From Hyphomicrobium_A sp963722495 (lineage in GTDB: Bacteria > Pseudomonadota > Alphaproteobacteria > Rhizobiales > Hyphomicrobiaceae), in contig CAVRND010000007.1 of the NCBI GenBank assembly GCA_963722495.1, positions 62,001 through 126,000 of the forward strand: DNA of 64,000 nucleotides. The letters are read 5' to 3'. Each line of letters starts with the position of its first letter. Positions within the stretch are counted from its first letter, which is position 1. The notes under the pieces are model-generated. The model made no database searches. It had not been told where the DNA came from and was given only the letters and a program-made list of their open reading frames with translations. Shown piece by piece: positions 47,675 through 60,044 of this stretch. The position numbers and the translations under genes were made by a program.

Positions 47675-48358
47675 CCGCAGCTCCACGCCAACTCGTATTC
47701 GATCTCGCCCATCGCCAAGCGCTGGGCGCCGAGGATTTCCTCGTCAGCCGCTCCAACGACGCGGCGGTCGAGACCGATCGACCGCTGGCCCGACTGGCCG
47801 CATCCGGCCTCCATCGTCGTCGGGCCGCAGGGCTCGGGCAAGAGCCATCTGGCCAACGTGTGGCGGCTGCGCTCGGGCGCCGGCATCGTCACCGCGGCGG
47901 CGCTCGATGACGCCGCCGTCGCGGCCCTCGAGCCCGGCGCGGCCCTCGTCGTGGAGGACCTGGACCGCGGCATCGCCGACGAAAAGGCCCTCTTCCACTT
48001 GCTCAACCGGGCCCGCGAGAGCAAACTTTCGCTACTGCTCACTTCGCGCATCCCGCCGGGCGAGCAGGAGTTCCGCGTTCCCGATCTGCGCTCGCGCCTG
48101 CGGGCCCTGCCGATCGTGGAGGTGCAGCCGCCCGACGAGGCCCTCCTCAAGGCGGTTCTGGTCAAGCTCTTCGCCGATCGCCAGCTCAACGTCGAGCCGG
48201 CGGTGATCGACTACCTGAGCCTGCGCATGGAACGCTCGATGGCAGCGGCGAGCCGCGTCGTGGCGGCCGTCGACCGCCTGGCGCTGGCCACGCATCGCAA
48301 ACTGACGCGGCCCCTTGCCGCGGAGGCGCTCGCCAGCCTCGGCGAGAGCCGCGAGTAA
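47671..48358 (+). CDS. hdaA: HdaA, DnaA-inactivating AAA+ protein, one frame break
   Basis: About 228 residues. The DnaA-like AAA+ pattern includes RQLVFDLAHRQALGAEDFLV, the Walker A GPQGSGKSHLANVW and the acidic ALVVEDLDRG. Hda with the sliding clamp stimulates ATP hydrolysis by DnaA and prevents re-initiation. QLVFDL near the N-terminus fits a clamp-binding motif. One break near 47783 (extra G in ACCGATCGAC) is repaired to IDRWPDWPHPASIVVGPQ. Start overlaps the permease stop. Confidence 0.9.
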
Positions 48359-48451
48359 CAGGTTTTCAATGCCGGCTCGTGGCCAGCATGTCATATTTGT
48401 GACCTAGCGTGCCGCCGGCTCAATCAATTGCGGCGGTCGAGGATATCTGAA

Positions 48452-50673
<2,222 letters not shown>

Positions 50674-50677
<4 letters not shown>

Positions 50678-52227
50678 CGAGCTTGGAACGGTTGTTCGGC
50701 GAGCAGAACCGGGTTCACGAGCTCGAGCCCATCGGCGTCATCGATATCGGATCGAACTCGGTGCGCCTCGTCGTGTACGAGGGCGCCGTGCGCGCGCCGA
50801 CGCCGCTGTTCAACGAAAAGGTTCTGTGCGGCCTCGGCCGCTCCATCGCGACCACCGGCAAGCTCGGCGAGCGAGAGCGGTCGATCGCGCGCTGGCGGCG
50901 CTGGCGCGCTTTCGCGTCCATCGCGCGCATCCTCGGCGTCAAGAACCTGCGCGCCTTCGCCACCGCCGCCGTGCGCGAAGCCGAGGACGGCGCGCGATTT
51001 CATCGCCCGCGCCGAGAAGGCGTGCGGGACTGCGCATCGAGATCCTGTCGGGCGAGAAGGAAGCCAAGCTCGCCGCCCAAGGCATCATGATGGGCTTCGT
51101 CGAGCCCGACGGCATCGCCGGCGATCTCGGCGGCGGCAGCCTCGAATTGATCGACATCGCATCCGACCGTCTGAAGCAGGCCGCGACGCTGCCCCTCGGC
51201 GGTCTGCGGCTGATCGATGCGACCGGCAACAAGATCGAGAAGGCGCAGCCGCTGATCGACGAGGCGCTGGCGCAGGTGCCGTGGCTCGGCCAAGGGCGCC
51301 GGCCGGCCCTTCTACGCCGTCGGCGGCAGCTGGCGCGCGCATCGCCAAGCTGCACATGGAGCAGACCAACTATCCGCTGCGCGTGACGCACGGCTATGCG
51401 ATCCCGACGCTGCGAGGCGATCGCGTTCTGCGAGTTGGTGCGCAAGACCAAGAAGCTGTCGGCGCTGCCCGGCATCGAGGAGCTGGCGAAGGCGCGGCGC
51501 GAGGTGCTGCCCTACGGCGCGCTGGTGCTCGAGCGCCTGCTCGAAGACGCTCAACCCGAGCGAGGTCGTCTTCTCGGTCTTCGGCATCCGCGAAGGGCTG
51601 ATCTATTCAGCCTGCTGCCCGCGCACGAGCGCCGCAAGGATCCGCTGCTGTCGCTTCTGCGCCGAATACGCCGGCCTGCGCTCGCGCTCGGTCGAGCACG
51701 CCTGGGAGCTGTGCAAGTGGACCGACGTGCTGTTCGAGCCGCCCGGCCCCAAGGAGACGCCCGAGGAGCGGCGCCTGCGCTATGCCGCCTGCCTCATCTC
51801 CGACATCGGCTGGCGCGCGCACCCCGACTACCGCGGCGAGCAGAGCCTCAACCTCCTCGCCCACGCCGGGCTGTCCGGCATCGACCACCCGGGCCGCGTG
51901 TTCATGGCGCTGGCCATCTTCTACCGCCACGCCGGCGCCGGCCAGGAGCACGCCGACGAGCTGTCCGAGCGCCTGAAGGCGCTCGTCTCCAAGCGGGCGC
52001 AGAAGCGGGCGCGGATCGTCGCCGCGGCCATCCGCACCGCGCACATGCTGTCGATCGGCGTGCCCGGCGTCATCGACGAGACGCCGCTGAGCTACGACGG
52101 GCGACAAGCTGGTGCTGACGATCCCGAAGGCCTACGCCGGCCTCGACGGCGAGCGGCTGCGCCGCCGGATTCGGATACCCTCGCCGCGCTGGTCGAGAAG
52201 GTGCCCGAAATCCGCATCGGCCGGTGA
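50674..52227 (+). CDS. ppx: Exopolyphosphatase Ppx/GppA, many frame breaks
   Basis: A Ppx/GppA phosphatase of about 510 residues: GVIDIGSNSVRLVVYEGAVR at the start, the second phosphate loop AGDLGGGSLELIDIA, and a helical HD-like C-terminal half (YAACLISDIGWRAHPDYRGE, HPGRVFMALAIFYRHAG). At least ten frame changes lie between 50868 and 52170; nine are fixed by removing one base (near 50922, 50995, 51029, 51295, 51333, 51410, 51548, 51660 and 52103). The TTG start at 50674 overlaps the ppk stop. Ppx degrades polyphosphate from chain ends and opposes Ppk. Confidence 0.85.
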
Positions 52228-52325
52228 GCAACCATTGTGCTGCGGCCTGCCGCCGCCATATTTCGTTGCTAGACTAAGATCCGCTAGCCGTGGGGGGCCA
52301 GCGTTGGGGCGAGGACGTTTTTGCA

Positions 52326-53231
52326 ATGGCCGATGATCCGTATGCCACCCTGGGCGTTGGCGAAGAACGCCTCGGAAGAGGACATCCGCCGCGCCTTCCG
52401 CAAGCTCGCCAAGGAGCTGCATCCCGACATCGCCAAAGGCACCGAGGAGCGCTTCAAGAAGGTCTCCTCGGCCTACGAGATCCTCGGCGATCCCGAAAAG
52501 CGGCGCGCCTTCGACCGCGGCGAGATCGACGGCCGCGGCGATCCGCGCCATCCCGGCTTCCGCCAGTACGCACGCGGGGCGCGCGCCGGCGCGGCCGCCG
52601 GCGCGGCGGCGGGTTCGACGAGTTCGGCTTCGGCGACATCTTCTCCGACATCTTCGGCGCGGCCGGCCAGCGCGCCGGTGCGCGGCCCAACTTCGTCTCC
52701 AAGGGCCACGACGTGCGCTACACGCTGGAGGTCGATTTCCTCGAGGCGGTGTCGGGCGCGACCAAGCGCGTGACGCTGCCCGACGGCGGCACGCTCGATC
52801 TCAACGTTCCGGCAGGCGTCACCGACGCGCAGGTGCTGCGCCTCAAGGGCACGCGGGCAGCGCGGCGCCGGCGGAGCCGAGCCGGGCGATGCGCTGGTCG
52901 AAATCCGCGTGCGCCCGCACCGCGCAGTTCAAGCGCGACGACGACGACATCCTGCTGGAGATTCCGATCACCATCGACGAGGCGGTGCTCGGCGCCAAGG
53001 TCGAGGTGCCGACCGTTTCAGGCCGCGTGCAGCTGACCGTGCCCGAAGGGCACCAGCTCGGGCCGCGTGTTCCGCCTGAAGGGCAAGGGCGTCAAGAGCG
53101 CCGGCCGCAGCGAGGCGGGCGATCAGCTCGTCACCGTGCGCATCGTGCTGCCCGAGACGATCGACGACAACCTCGCCTACTTCTTCTCCGAGTGGCGGCA
53201 GAAGCACAGCTACGACCCCGGCCGCAAGTAG
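52326..53231 (+). CDS. DnaJ-type co-chaperone (CbpA-like), about five frame breaks
   Basis: About 300 residues: an N-terminal J domain (MADDPYATLGV, RRAFRKLAKELHPDIAKGT with HPD, FKKVSSAYEILGDPEKRRAF), a Gly/Phe region (GGGFDEFGFGDIFSDIFG) and the DnaJ C-terminal substrate domain (VTLPDGGTLDLNVPAGVTDA, EAVLGAKVEVPTVSG), without the zinc-finger of DnaJ. This layout is CbpA-like. Breaks near 52359, 52854, 52919 and 53072 are each an extra base; one more lies near 52590 in the Gly-rich part. Such proteins stimulate DnaK. Confidence 0.85.
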
Positions 53232-53242
53232 GCGGCATCAGC

Positions 53243-53447
53243 TCACGCGTCGGGCTTGCCGAGCGAGATGAGTACGCGATACGCCGTGATGACCAGTAGG
53301 AACGCGGCGATGCCCAGGGTGATCCAGTCGAGCGTGGTCGCGACTGCCGTTGAGCACTCTCGCCAGGTAGACGAAGACAAAAACGCCGAACACCAGCAGA
53401 TAGGCGAGCTGGGCCAACGGTACGCGCGGCGGAGCGGCCTTGGTCAT
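53243..53447 (-). CDS. Small two-helix membrane protein, one frame break
   Basis: About 67 residues with two hydrophobic segments: LAYLLVFGVFVFVYLARVLN and, after a frame change near 53342, LDWITLGIAAFLLVITAYRV, ending LISLGKPDA. One extra base in the loop explains the change. The family is not recognised. It lies just downstream of the rnd gene, on the same strand. Confidence 0.55.
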
Positions 53448-53462
53448 CGGTTCACCGCCATC

Positions 53463-54640
53463 TTATTGAGCGGCTTCGCGGCCGGGGCGCGAGGTGGCGA
53501 TGGGGACGACCTCGCCGCCGTTCAGCGTCAGCGCGATCTCGCCGCGCTTCAGCCGCAGCGCATCCTCGCCGAACAGGCGCCGCCGCCAGCCCTTGAGCGC
53601 GGGAATGTCGGGCTCGGCTTCGATGGCGATGCGCTCCAGATCTTCCGATCCGGCGATCAGCTTCGGCGCCACGCGGTTGCGCGCCGCGGACGCCTTCAGC
53701 AGCACGCGCAGCAGCTCCACCAGCGCCGACGATTCCGCCGACAGCTGCGCGCCGCGGCTCACCGCCGGCACGCGTCTTCATGTCGCGCTCGAGGCCGCGC
53801 TTCACCGCATCGACGATGTCGCGCGCCCGCGCCGAGCGCGAGAAGCCCTCGCTCAGCGTGCGCAGCTGGCTCAGCTGCTCGGCCGATGTCGGCGCCTGGT
53901 TGGCGATGTCGTACAGCGCCTCGTCGCGCAGGATGCGCGAGCGCGGCACGTCCTGCTGCTGCGCCAGCCGGTCGCGCCAGGCGGCCAGCTCCATCAGCAC
54001 CGCCAGCGCCTTGCGGTTCTTGACGCGCAGCTTCAGGCGCTGCCACGCCTCGTCGGGATGCGACTCGTAGGTCTTCGGGTCGGTGAGGACGGCCATCTCC
54101 TCGTTCAGCCAGTCGGAGCGGTTGGCCTTCTCGATGTCGGCCTTCAGGTGGCGGTAGACGTCGCGCAGATGCGTCACGTCGCCGAGCGCGTATTCGAGCT
54201 GCTTGTCGGACAGCGGCCGGCGGCTCCAGTCGGTGAAGCGCGACGACTTGTCGATGTCGACGCCGGTCACGTTCTTGACGAGGTTGACGTAGGAGACGCT
54301 CTCGCCGAACCCGCACACCATCGCCGCCACCTGCGTGTCGAACACGGGGTGCGGCACGAGGCCGGCCTTGGCGTAGACGATCTCGATGTCCTGGCGGGCG
54401 GCGTGGAACACCTTCACCACCGCCTCGTCGGCCATCAGCTCCCAGAACGGCTTGAGGTCGAGCCCCGGCGCCATCGGGTCGATGATCATCGCCTCTTCCG
54501 GGCGAGGCGATCTGGATCAGGCACAGCTGCGGCCAGAACGTGCTCTCGCGCAGGAATTCGGTATCGACAGCAACGTATTCGCTGGTCGAGAGGCGCCGGC
54601 AGGCTTGGGTGAGGTCTTCGGAGGTGCTGACAATACGCAT
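53463..54640 (-). CDS. rnd: Ribonuclease D, two frame breaks
   Basis: About 391 residues. The DEDD exonuclease core shows YVAVDTEFLRESTFWPQLCL (D-x-E), VKVFHAARQDIEIVY and YALGDVTHLRDVYRHL; two HRDC-like helical domains follow (DVPRSRILRDEALYDIANQA). RNase D trims the 3' ends of tRNA and other RNAs. Breaks near 54494 (extra C in CGCCCGGAAG) and 53769 (extra C in ACGCGTGCC) are each repaired by removing one base, giving 392 codons. Confidence 0.92.
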
Positions 54641-54748
54641 GTGGCGGCGGTATAGCGCATCGAATCGGGTTTGTCGCGGGCCTCAGGGCCTTGAGGTTAT
54701 TCCCCAATAGCCGCATGGCGCGGGCTCTCCGCGCGCCCCGGCCCGGCC

Positions 54749-56025
54749 TCAGGCCGGGACCACCGGCGACTTCTTCTTGCGCAGGGCCCGCACCGTCTTC
54801 TCGTCGATGTCGAGGCTCGCCCGCACCAGCTCCGGCGGCGTCAGCGCCAGCCACTGGTTGAGCGACACGTCGGCAAAGCGCGCGCTCTTGAACATTTCCA
54901 GGAAGCGCAGCGGGCCGGTGCCCGTGTTCTCCACGTAGTGCCCCATGGCGAACGGCACGTAGCCGACGTCGCCGGCGCGATAGTCGAAGGTGCGCGCGTT
55001 GCCCGTCGAGCCGAACACGCCCATGCGCGCCTGGCCCTCGATGTAGTACTGCCACTCGTCCGCGTTCGGGTGCCAGTGCAGCTCGCGCATGCCGCCCGGA
55101 TCGACCTCGACCAGCGCCGCCGGCGATGGCCGTCGCGACGGGGAAGTTCTTGGAATCGGTGATGCGCACCGCGCCGCTCTTCGTCTTGATCGGCTTCTGC
55201 GCCAGCATGCGGTGCGTGTAGGCGAGCGGCGTCGGGATGGCGCCCTTGATGCGGTCGCGCTTCAGCGGCGGCGGCACCTGGCCGGCGAAGATGTAGAGCC
55301 GGTCGGGGTTGGGCACCTTGGCAAAGCTCGACGCCGGCACGCCGAAGTTTTTCGCCAGCACCTCCGACGGCGTGTGCACGAACCAGTCGCTGAGCAGGAA
55401 CGTGTTGTCCTCGCTGAACGCACCGTCGTCGAACACCAGCAGGAACTCGCAGCCATCCGGGCCGAGGCCCTGGATCGAGTGCGGCAGGCCGGGCGGGAAG
55501 TACCACAGGTCGCCGACGCCGAGATCGTTCATGAAGCTGCGGCCTTCGGCATCGATGATGGTGATGCGCGCGTTGCCGTAGAGCATGTACGCCCACTCGG
55601 CTTCCTTGTGCCAATGCATCTCGCGGATCGAGCCGGCGTTGAGGCGCATGTCGACGCCCGCCATGTTGGTCGACACCGGCAATTCGCGCACGGTGATCTC
55701 GCGCGTCCAGCCGCCGCGCTCCAGCCGCATGTGCGCGTCGGCGAACGAGAAGCGCAGGTTCGGCAGGATGCCGGCGTCGGTCTTGGGCGGAATGAAGAGG
55801 TCGGGGTTCTGCGCGTCGACGGTGACGTTGCGCGGGCCCGGATCGGTGCCGCCGCGGCGCGGCCGCTTGGGCTGCTCGATGGTCGGGCGCGGCTGCTGCA
55901 ACTTGGCCTTCGGCGCACGATGCCGACTTGCGCACCGGCTCGTGAACCGCTTTCGATAGCGTCTTCTGGGATTTCTTGCGCGCGGCCTTCTTGGCGCTGC
56001 GCTTCAGCGGCGGGGCAAGTGTCAT
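54749..56025 (-). CDS. Bicupin of the oxalate decarboxylase family, two frame breaks
   Basis: About 424 residues with two germin-like cupins. Cupin 1: SIREMHWHKEAEWAYMLYGN; cupin 2: MRELHWHPNADEWQYYIEGQ. Each carries the H-x-H-x4-E-type metal set, which binds Mn in oxalate decarboxylase. A basic N-terminal extension (LKRSAKKAARKKSQKTLSKA) replaces a normal signal peptide, so its location is uncertain. Breaks near 55117 and 55915 are each one extra base. Oxalate as substrate is by family; the fold also covers other bicupins. It is upstream-adjacent to a small conserved gene. Confidence 0.88.
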
Positions 56026-56038
56026 GGGTGCGGCTCCC

Positions 56039-56371
56039 TCAAGCGGGGACGGCCCCGCGGATGCTCGCACCACTCAGCCACAAACGTGGGTAACGGACGG
56101 TAAAGACGACGAAATTTCGTAGTCGCTTCGAGCGCTGAGTCAGTCGAGCGCGGCTGACGTCGCCGCGCCGCATGCGCAGCACGCCATACACCGCATGGCT
56201 CGACAGCGCCTCCGTCGCCGCCACGTTGGCGCCCGATGCCTCGCGCACGCGCCGCTTCACGGCGTCTTCGGCCTGCGCCTTGTCCGGCTCGGCGACGTTG
56301 AACCTGAGCGCGGAGCTCGGCCCCGGCGGCGTGACCTCGACCACCCATCCGAAGGCTTTGGCTATCGTCAT
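56039..56371 (-). CDS. Small conserved hypothetical protein
   Basis: A 110-residue frame whose first 75 residues (MTIAKAFGWVVEVTPPGPSS, RFNVAEPDKAQAEDAVKRRV and YGVLRMRRGDVSRA) look like a short conserved hypothetical family I have seen in Hyphomicrobiales that normally ends near LRMRRG. The last 30 residues are probably read-through past a broken or lost stop. The function is unknown. Confidence 0.6.
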   Translation of the reverse strand: MTIAKAFGWVVEVTPPGPSSALRFNVAEPDKAQAEDAVKRRVREASGANVAATEALSSHAVYGVLRMRRGDVSRARLTQRSKRLRNFVVFTVRYPRLWLSGASIRGAVPA

Positions 56372-56573
56372 GACGCATGGCTCCTTGGCCGCGAACGCCG
56401 CGGCACATCAGCCCAGCATCCGCTCAGAACTGTAAAGGCGCCCGATCTGCCGCGGGCGCAAGCCCTTCAAATCAATTCGCCTTATGGCCGGACGCAGGAA
56501 AGATCATTTTACACGCACAGGTCCCCGGCGTTCCCTTGGCCGCGCAACGCGAGCCACCCGCGGAGCCAGCCCC

Positions 56574-58054
56574 ATGACACACGATACGACCGGCAAAAAA
56601 ACCCTCACCACGACGGCCGGCGCGCCCATCGCCGACAACCAGAATTCCATGACCGCCGGCCCGCTCGGGCCGCTGCTGGTGCAGGACTACCAGCTGCTCG
56701 AGAAGCTGGCGCACCAGAACCGCGAGCGCATCCCCGAGCGCACGGTGCATGCCAAGGGCTGGGGCGCCTTCGGCACGCTGACCGTCACGCAGGACATCAC
56801 GCGCTACACCGAGCGCCGACATCTTCTCGCAGGTCGGCAAGCAGACGGAGATGATCGCCCGCTTCTCCACCGTCGCCGGCGAGCTGGGCGCCGCCGACCA
56901 CGAGCGCGACGTGCGCGGCTTTGCGCTGAAGTTCTATACCGAGGAGGGCAACTGGGACCTCGTCGGCAACAACACGCCCGTGTTCTTCGTGCGCGACCCC
57001 TACAAGTTCCCCGACTTCATCCACACGCAGAAGCGCCACCCGAAGACCAACATGCGCTCGCCGACCGCGATGTGGGATTTCTGGTCGCTGTCGCCCGAGA
57101 GCCTGCACCAGGTGACGATCCTGTTCTCGGATCGCGGCATCCCGCAGTCGCCGCGCTTCATGCACGGCTTCGGCTCGCACACCTTCTCGTTCATCAACGC
57201 CGCCGGCGAGCGCCACTGGGTGAAGTTCCACTTCAAGACCCAGCAGGGCATCGAATTCCACACCAACCGCGAGGCCGAGGGCATCGTCGGCCGCACGCGC
57301 GAGTCCTACCAGGCCGACCTGTTCGGCGCGATCGAGGAGGGCGACTTCCCCAAGTGGACGATGTACGTGCAGGTCATGCCGGAGGCCGACGTCGGCAAGC
57401 ACTGGTACAACCCGTTCGACCTGACGAAGGTGTGGCCGCACGCCGACTATCCGCTGATCGAGGTCGGCGTCATGGAGCTCAACCGCAACCCGGACAACTA
57501 CTTCCAGGAGATCGAGCAGGCCGCCTTCTCGCCGTCGAACGTCGTGCCGGGCATCGGCTTCTCGCCCGACAAGATGCTGCAGGCGCGCGTCTTCTCCTAT
57601 GCGGACGCGCACCGCTACCGGCTCGGCACGCACTACGAGATGCTGCCCGTCAACCGTCCGCGCTGCCCGGTGGCGCACTATCACAAGGACGGGCCGATGC
57701 GCTTCTTCCCGCAGGAAACCGGCGCCACCGACGCCTACTACGAGCCGAACTCGTTCGGCGGCGCCGAAGGAGGACAAGCGCTTCGCCGAGCCGCCGCTGG
57801 CGATCTCCGGCGACGCCGACCGCTACAACCATCGCGTCGGCAACGACGACTACAAGCAGGCGGGCGATCTGTTCCGTCTCATGCCGGCGGACGCGCAGGG
57901 GCGCTTGATGGACAACATCGTCGAGGCCATGGGCGGCGTGCCGGCGGAGATCGTCGAGCGGCAGATCGCGCACTTCTACAAGGCCGACCCGGCCTACGGG
58001 CGCGGCGTCGCGCAGCGCACCGGCCTCAACGTCACCGCCGAGGCCGCGGAGTGA
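56574..58054 (+). CDS. katA: Monofunctional heme catalase, two frame breaks
   Basis: About 492 residues, the small-subunit catalase type. Start KTLTTTAGAPIADNQNSMTA; the distal histidine lies in ERTVHAKGWGAFGTLTVT; RFSTVAGELGAADHERDVRG and FALKFYTEEGNWDLVGNNTP follow; the proximal tyrosine motif is ARVFSYADAHRYRLGTHY (R-x3-Y). Breaks near 56818 (extra C) and 57768 (extra G) are repaired by removing one base each, giving 493 codons. It degrades hydrogen peroxide in the cytoplasm or periplasm; no signal peptide is seen. Confidence 0.94.
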
Positions 58055-58130
58055 GGCAGATGGGCGCGCGCGTCAGGCTATCGGCAGCCGCGTCACAAGT
58101 TGCCCGTCGCCGGCGCTCGTCTCCCCTCTA

Positions 58131-58255
58131 CGTCATCCCCACGAAGGTGGGGACCGAGCCACGTTTCAACCAGCGCGACGGTCCTCGTGAGGCATGGCGC
58201 CCTGGGTTCCCGCCGTCCATGCGGAGCATGGCCTCGCCATGGCGCGGGAATGACG
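58131..58255. repeat. Intergenic inverted-end repeat related to the 21-kb repeat
   Basis: About 125 bases starting CGTCATCCCCACGAAGGTGG and ending GCGGGAATGACG, partly inverse ends. Inside, 58213-58241 matches the inverted core of the 21019 and 21179 repeats: CCGTCCATGCGGAGCATGGC is identical and 27 of 29 bases agree overall. Confidence 0.75.
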
Positions 58256-58295
58256 GAATTAGAGGGCAGTATTGGTACAAGACCAGGAGCACGAA

Positions 58296-58502
58296 ATGAC
58301 ACTTATGGAAAAGCCCGTGAGCAAGACAGCGGGCGGTTTGGTCGGCGAGTTCGTCACCGAGGCGCGGCTCGAGGCGCTCAACGCCGCGCTCGCGGCGCAT
58401 GGCGTTGACGCTGGCAGGATCATCACGATCTTCGAGATACCGGGGCAGCCCGTCGCGGGTGGCCATCCGGCCCGCTACCACGTCCTCTACCGCAAGCCCT
58501 GA
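58296..58502 (+). CDS. Small hypothetical protein
   Basis: A 68-residue soluble protein: VSKTAGGLVGEFVTEARLEA, then HGVDAGRIITIFEIPGQPVA and ARYHVLYRKP. The alternation of helix and strand suggests a small alpha/beta fold. CCAGGAGCACGAA supports the ATG at 58296. A terminator follows at once. Family not recognised. Confidence 0.7.
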   Translation: MTLMEKPVSKTAGGLVGEFVTEARLEALNAALAAHGVDAGRIITIFEIPGQPVAGGHPARYHVLYRKP

Positions 58503-58519
58503 CGCCGAGCTTGAAACGC

Positions 58520-58556
58520 AAAGGGTCGCGCAGCTTTCGCCGCGCGGCCCTTTTTC
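58520..58556 (+). terminator. Rho-independent terminator
   Basis: The stem AAAGGGTCGCGC pairs with GCGCGGCCCTTT (one G-T pair) around a ten-base loop and ends in TTTTT. It lies between two convergent genes and may serve both. Confidence 0.85.
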
Positions 58557-58566
58557 GTGTTGAGAT

Positions 58567-59748
58567 TTAGCGGCCGGCCAGGCGCCGCAGCAGTCCGCCG
58601 CCGGCCTTGGCCACGCTCTTCATCTTCGAGCCGAGGCCGCCGCCGTCACCACCGCTCAGGCGCGACTTGACCTTCTCTTTCAGGCCGGACGCCACCTTTG
58701 AGAGGCCGCCGCTGCGCGAAGGCGTGAGGCGGTCCTTGATCTTGTCCTTGAGCTGCGTGACGCGGCGGGTCTCGAGGCGATCCTTGACCTTGTCCTTGAG
58801 CGCCTCGGCGCCATTTTTGACCCTATCGAAGCCGCCGCCGCCTTCGAAGCGATCCTTGATCTTGTCCTTGAGATCGTGGGCGGCCTCCTTGATCTCGTAG
58901 CGATGCTCGTCGACGTAATCGACCGCCTTGGCGGCGACCACGCCGGTGGCGACAGCGGCGGTGCCCACCACGACCGCCGCAGCGCCCGCCTTGACGACCG
59001 AGCCGACCCGGCTGTCCTCGTCGGCGACATCCGGCTCGTCATCGGACAGGGGCACTTCCACGTAGCGGTTGCCGACGACGATCTTCTGCGTGCGGCGCTT
59101 GGGGGCGGTCGCCTCGAACGTCTCTTCGCTGGCGTAATCTTCTTCCGCCGACTGGTCCTCGACCGTCCGCTTGACCTTAAGCTTCTTAACCGGCGTGAAC
59201 CGCGCCTCGGCGTTCTTTTGCTTGCACGATTCCAGTTCCGAGACGCGCGCCTCTTCCTCGCGGTTGGGCTCCTCATTGGAGAAATCGGCCGTATACATGC
59301 ACCAATTGTAGTGGGCGTTGTGTCGGTAGTCGAAGCGGCCGACCGGATGATGTTCGGTCGTGCACCGGTTGATCTGATACTGGTTGGACATCTGCACCGC
59401 ATCGGTCGCGTACTTCTGGCAGATCATCTCCTTCAGTTTATTGTACATGCAGGCGCTGCGAACCCCTTCACGCTGTTGCTCCTCGAACGCCATGGTTTCA
59501 GGCGTGGCGGCGTTCGTGCACCAGTCGCGGTGATGTTTCAGCGACTGCGAGAAACGGCCGGGGCCCATGTCGCCGACTTCCGAGCAGCCCGACTTCTTCA
59601 TGTCCTGCACAGAGTACCAAGCCTTGTCCGCGTACTTGCCACATGCCGCGGCGCTGGGATGTGGCCCGGCGGCGCAGTGACTGGCCATCAGCCCGCAGGC
59701 GACGCCGAGAAGAACAGTGGTGCTGGAAATTCGCGAAAAGAACGACAT
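58567..59748 (-). CDS. Secreted protein with duplicated cysteine module, membrane helix and LKDKIKDR repeats
   Basis: A 393-residue protein with an intact frame. Signal peptide about 1-26. Two tandem modules follow: residues 36-100 and 110-175 each carry C-x2-Y-A, a second C, G-R-F, H-x2-W-C and a last C, eight conserved cysteines in all (36, 55, 77, 100 and 110, 129, 150, 175). Then comes an acidic linker, a hydrophobic helix (about 250-273) and four short repeats L-K-D/E-K-I/V-K-D/S-R at about 293, 317, 333 and 356. Oxidised, periplasmic modules seem likely. I know no family with this layout. It diverges from the OmpA-type gene. Confidence 0.85.
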   Translation of the reverse strand: MSFFSRISSTTVLLGVACGLMASHCAAGPHPSAAACGKYADKAWYSVQDMKKSGCSEVGDMGPGRFSQSLKHHRDWCTNAATPETMAFEEQQREGVRSACMYNKLKEMICQKYATDAVQMSNQYQINRCTTEHHPVGRFDYRHNAHYNWCMYTADFSNEEPNREEEARVSELESCKQKNAEARFTPVKKLKVKRTVEDQSAEEDYASEETFEATAPKRRTQKIVVGNRYVEVPLSDDEPDVADEDSRVGSVVKAGAAAVVVGTAAVATGVVAAKAVDYVDEHRYEIKEAAHDLKDKIKDRFEGGGGFDRVKNGAEALKDKVKDRLETRRVTQLKDKIKDRLTPSRSGGLSKVASGLKEKVKSRLSGGDGGGLGSKMKSVAKAGGGLLRRLAGR

Positions 59749-60044
59749 GGCAATGCTCCGTTTGCTCCGTTGAAAATGCAATCGGAGAGTGCGTGAGCAA
59801 CTGCGCGCACGATGTTCCCAGCGGAACGCGGAGATCGGGGAATTTGGCCGGCGGTGAGCCTTCTCGACGGTTGCCGTCACAAAAATGCCGGGCGGGAAAA
59901 AAGCGCACGAACGTGCCGTTTTGTGTCACCACTTTGCGCGAACTTAGCGCTACAGCGCACTGAATTTTAAGCAAAATAGCTGCAATTTGTATGGGTCTTT
60001 CAAGCGCGTCTTAGCGCTCCGCCCCTGTAGCCGAGGACCCAGTC
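59749..60044. other. Divergent promoter region, no gene seen
   Basis: About 295 bases between the starts of two divergent envelope genes. It is AT-richer than its surroundings, especially 59940-60000. I see no coding frame of note and no clear repeat; it presumably holds both promoters. Confidence 0.4.
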
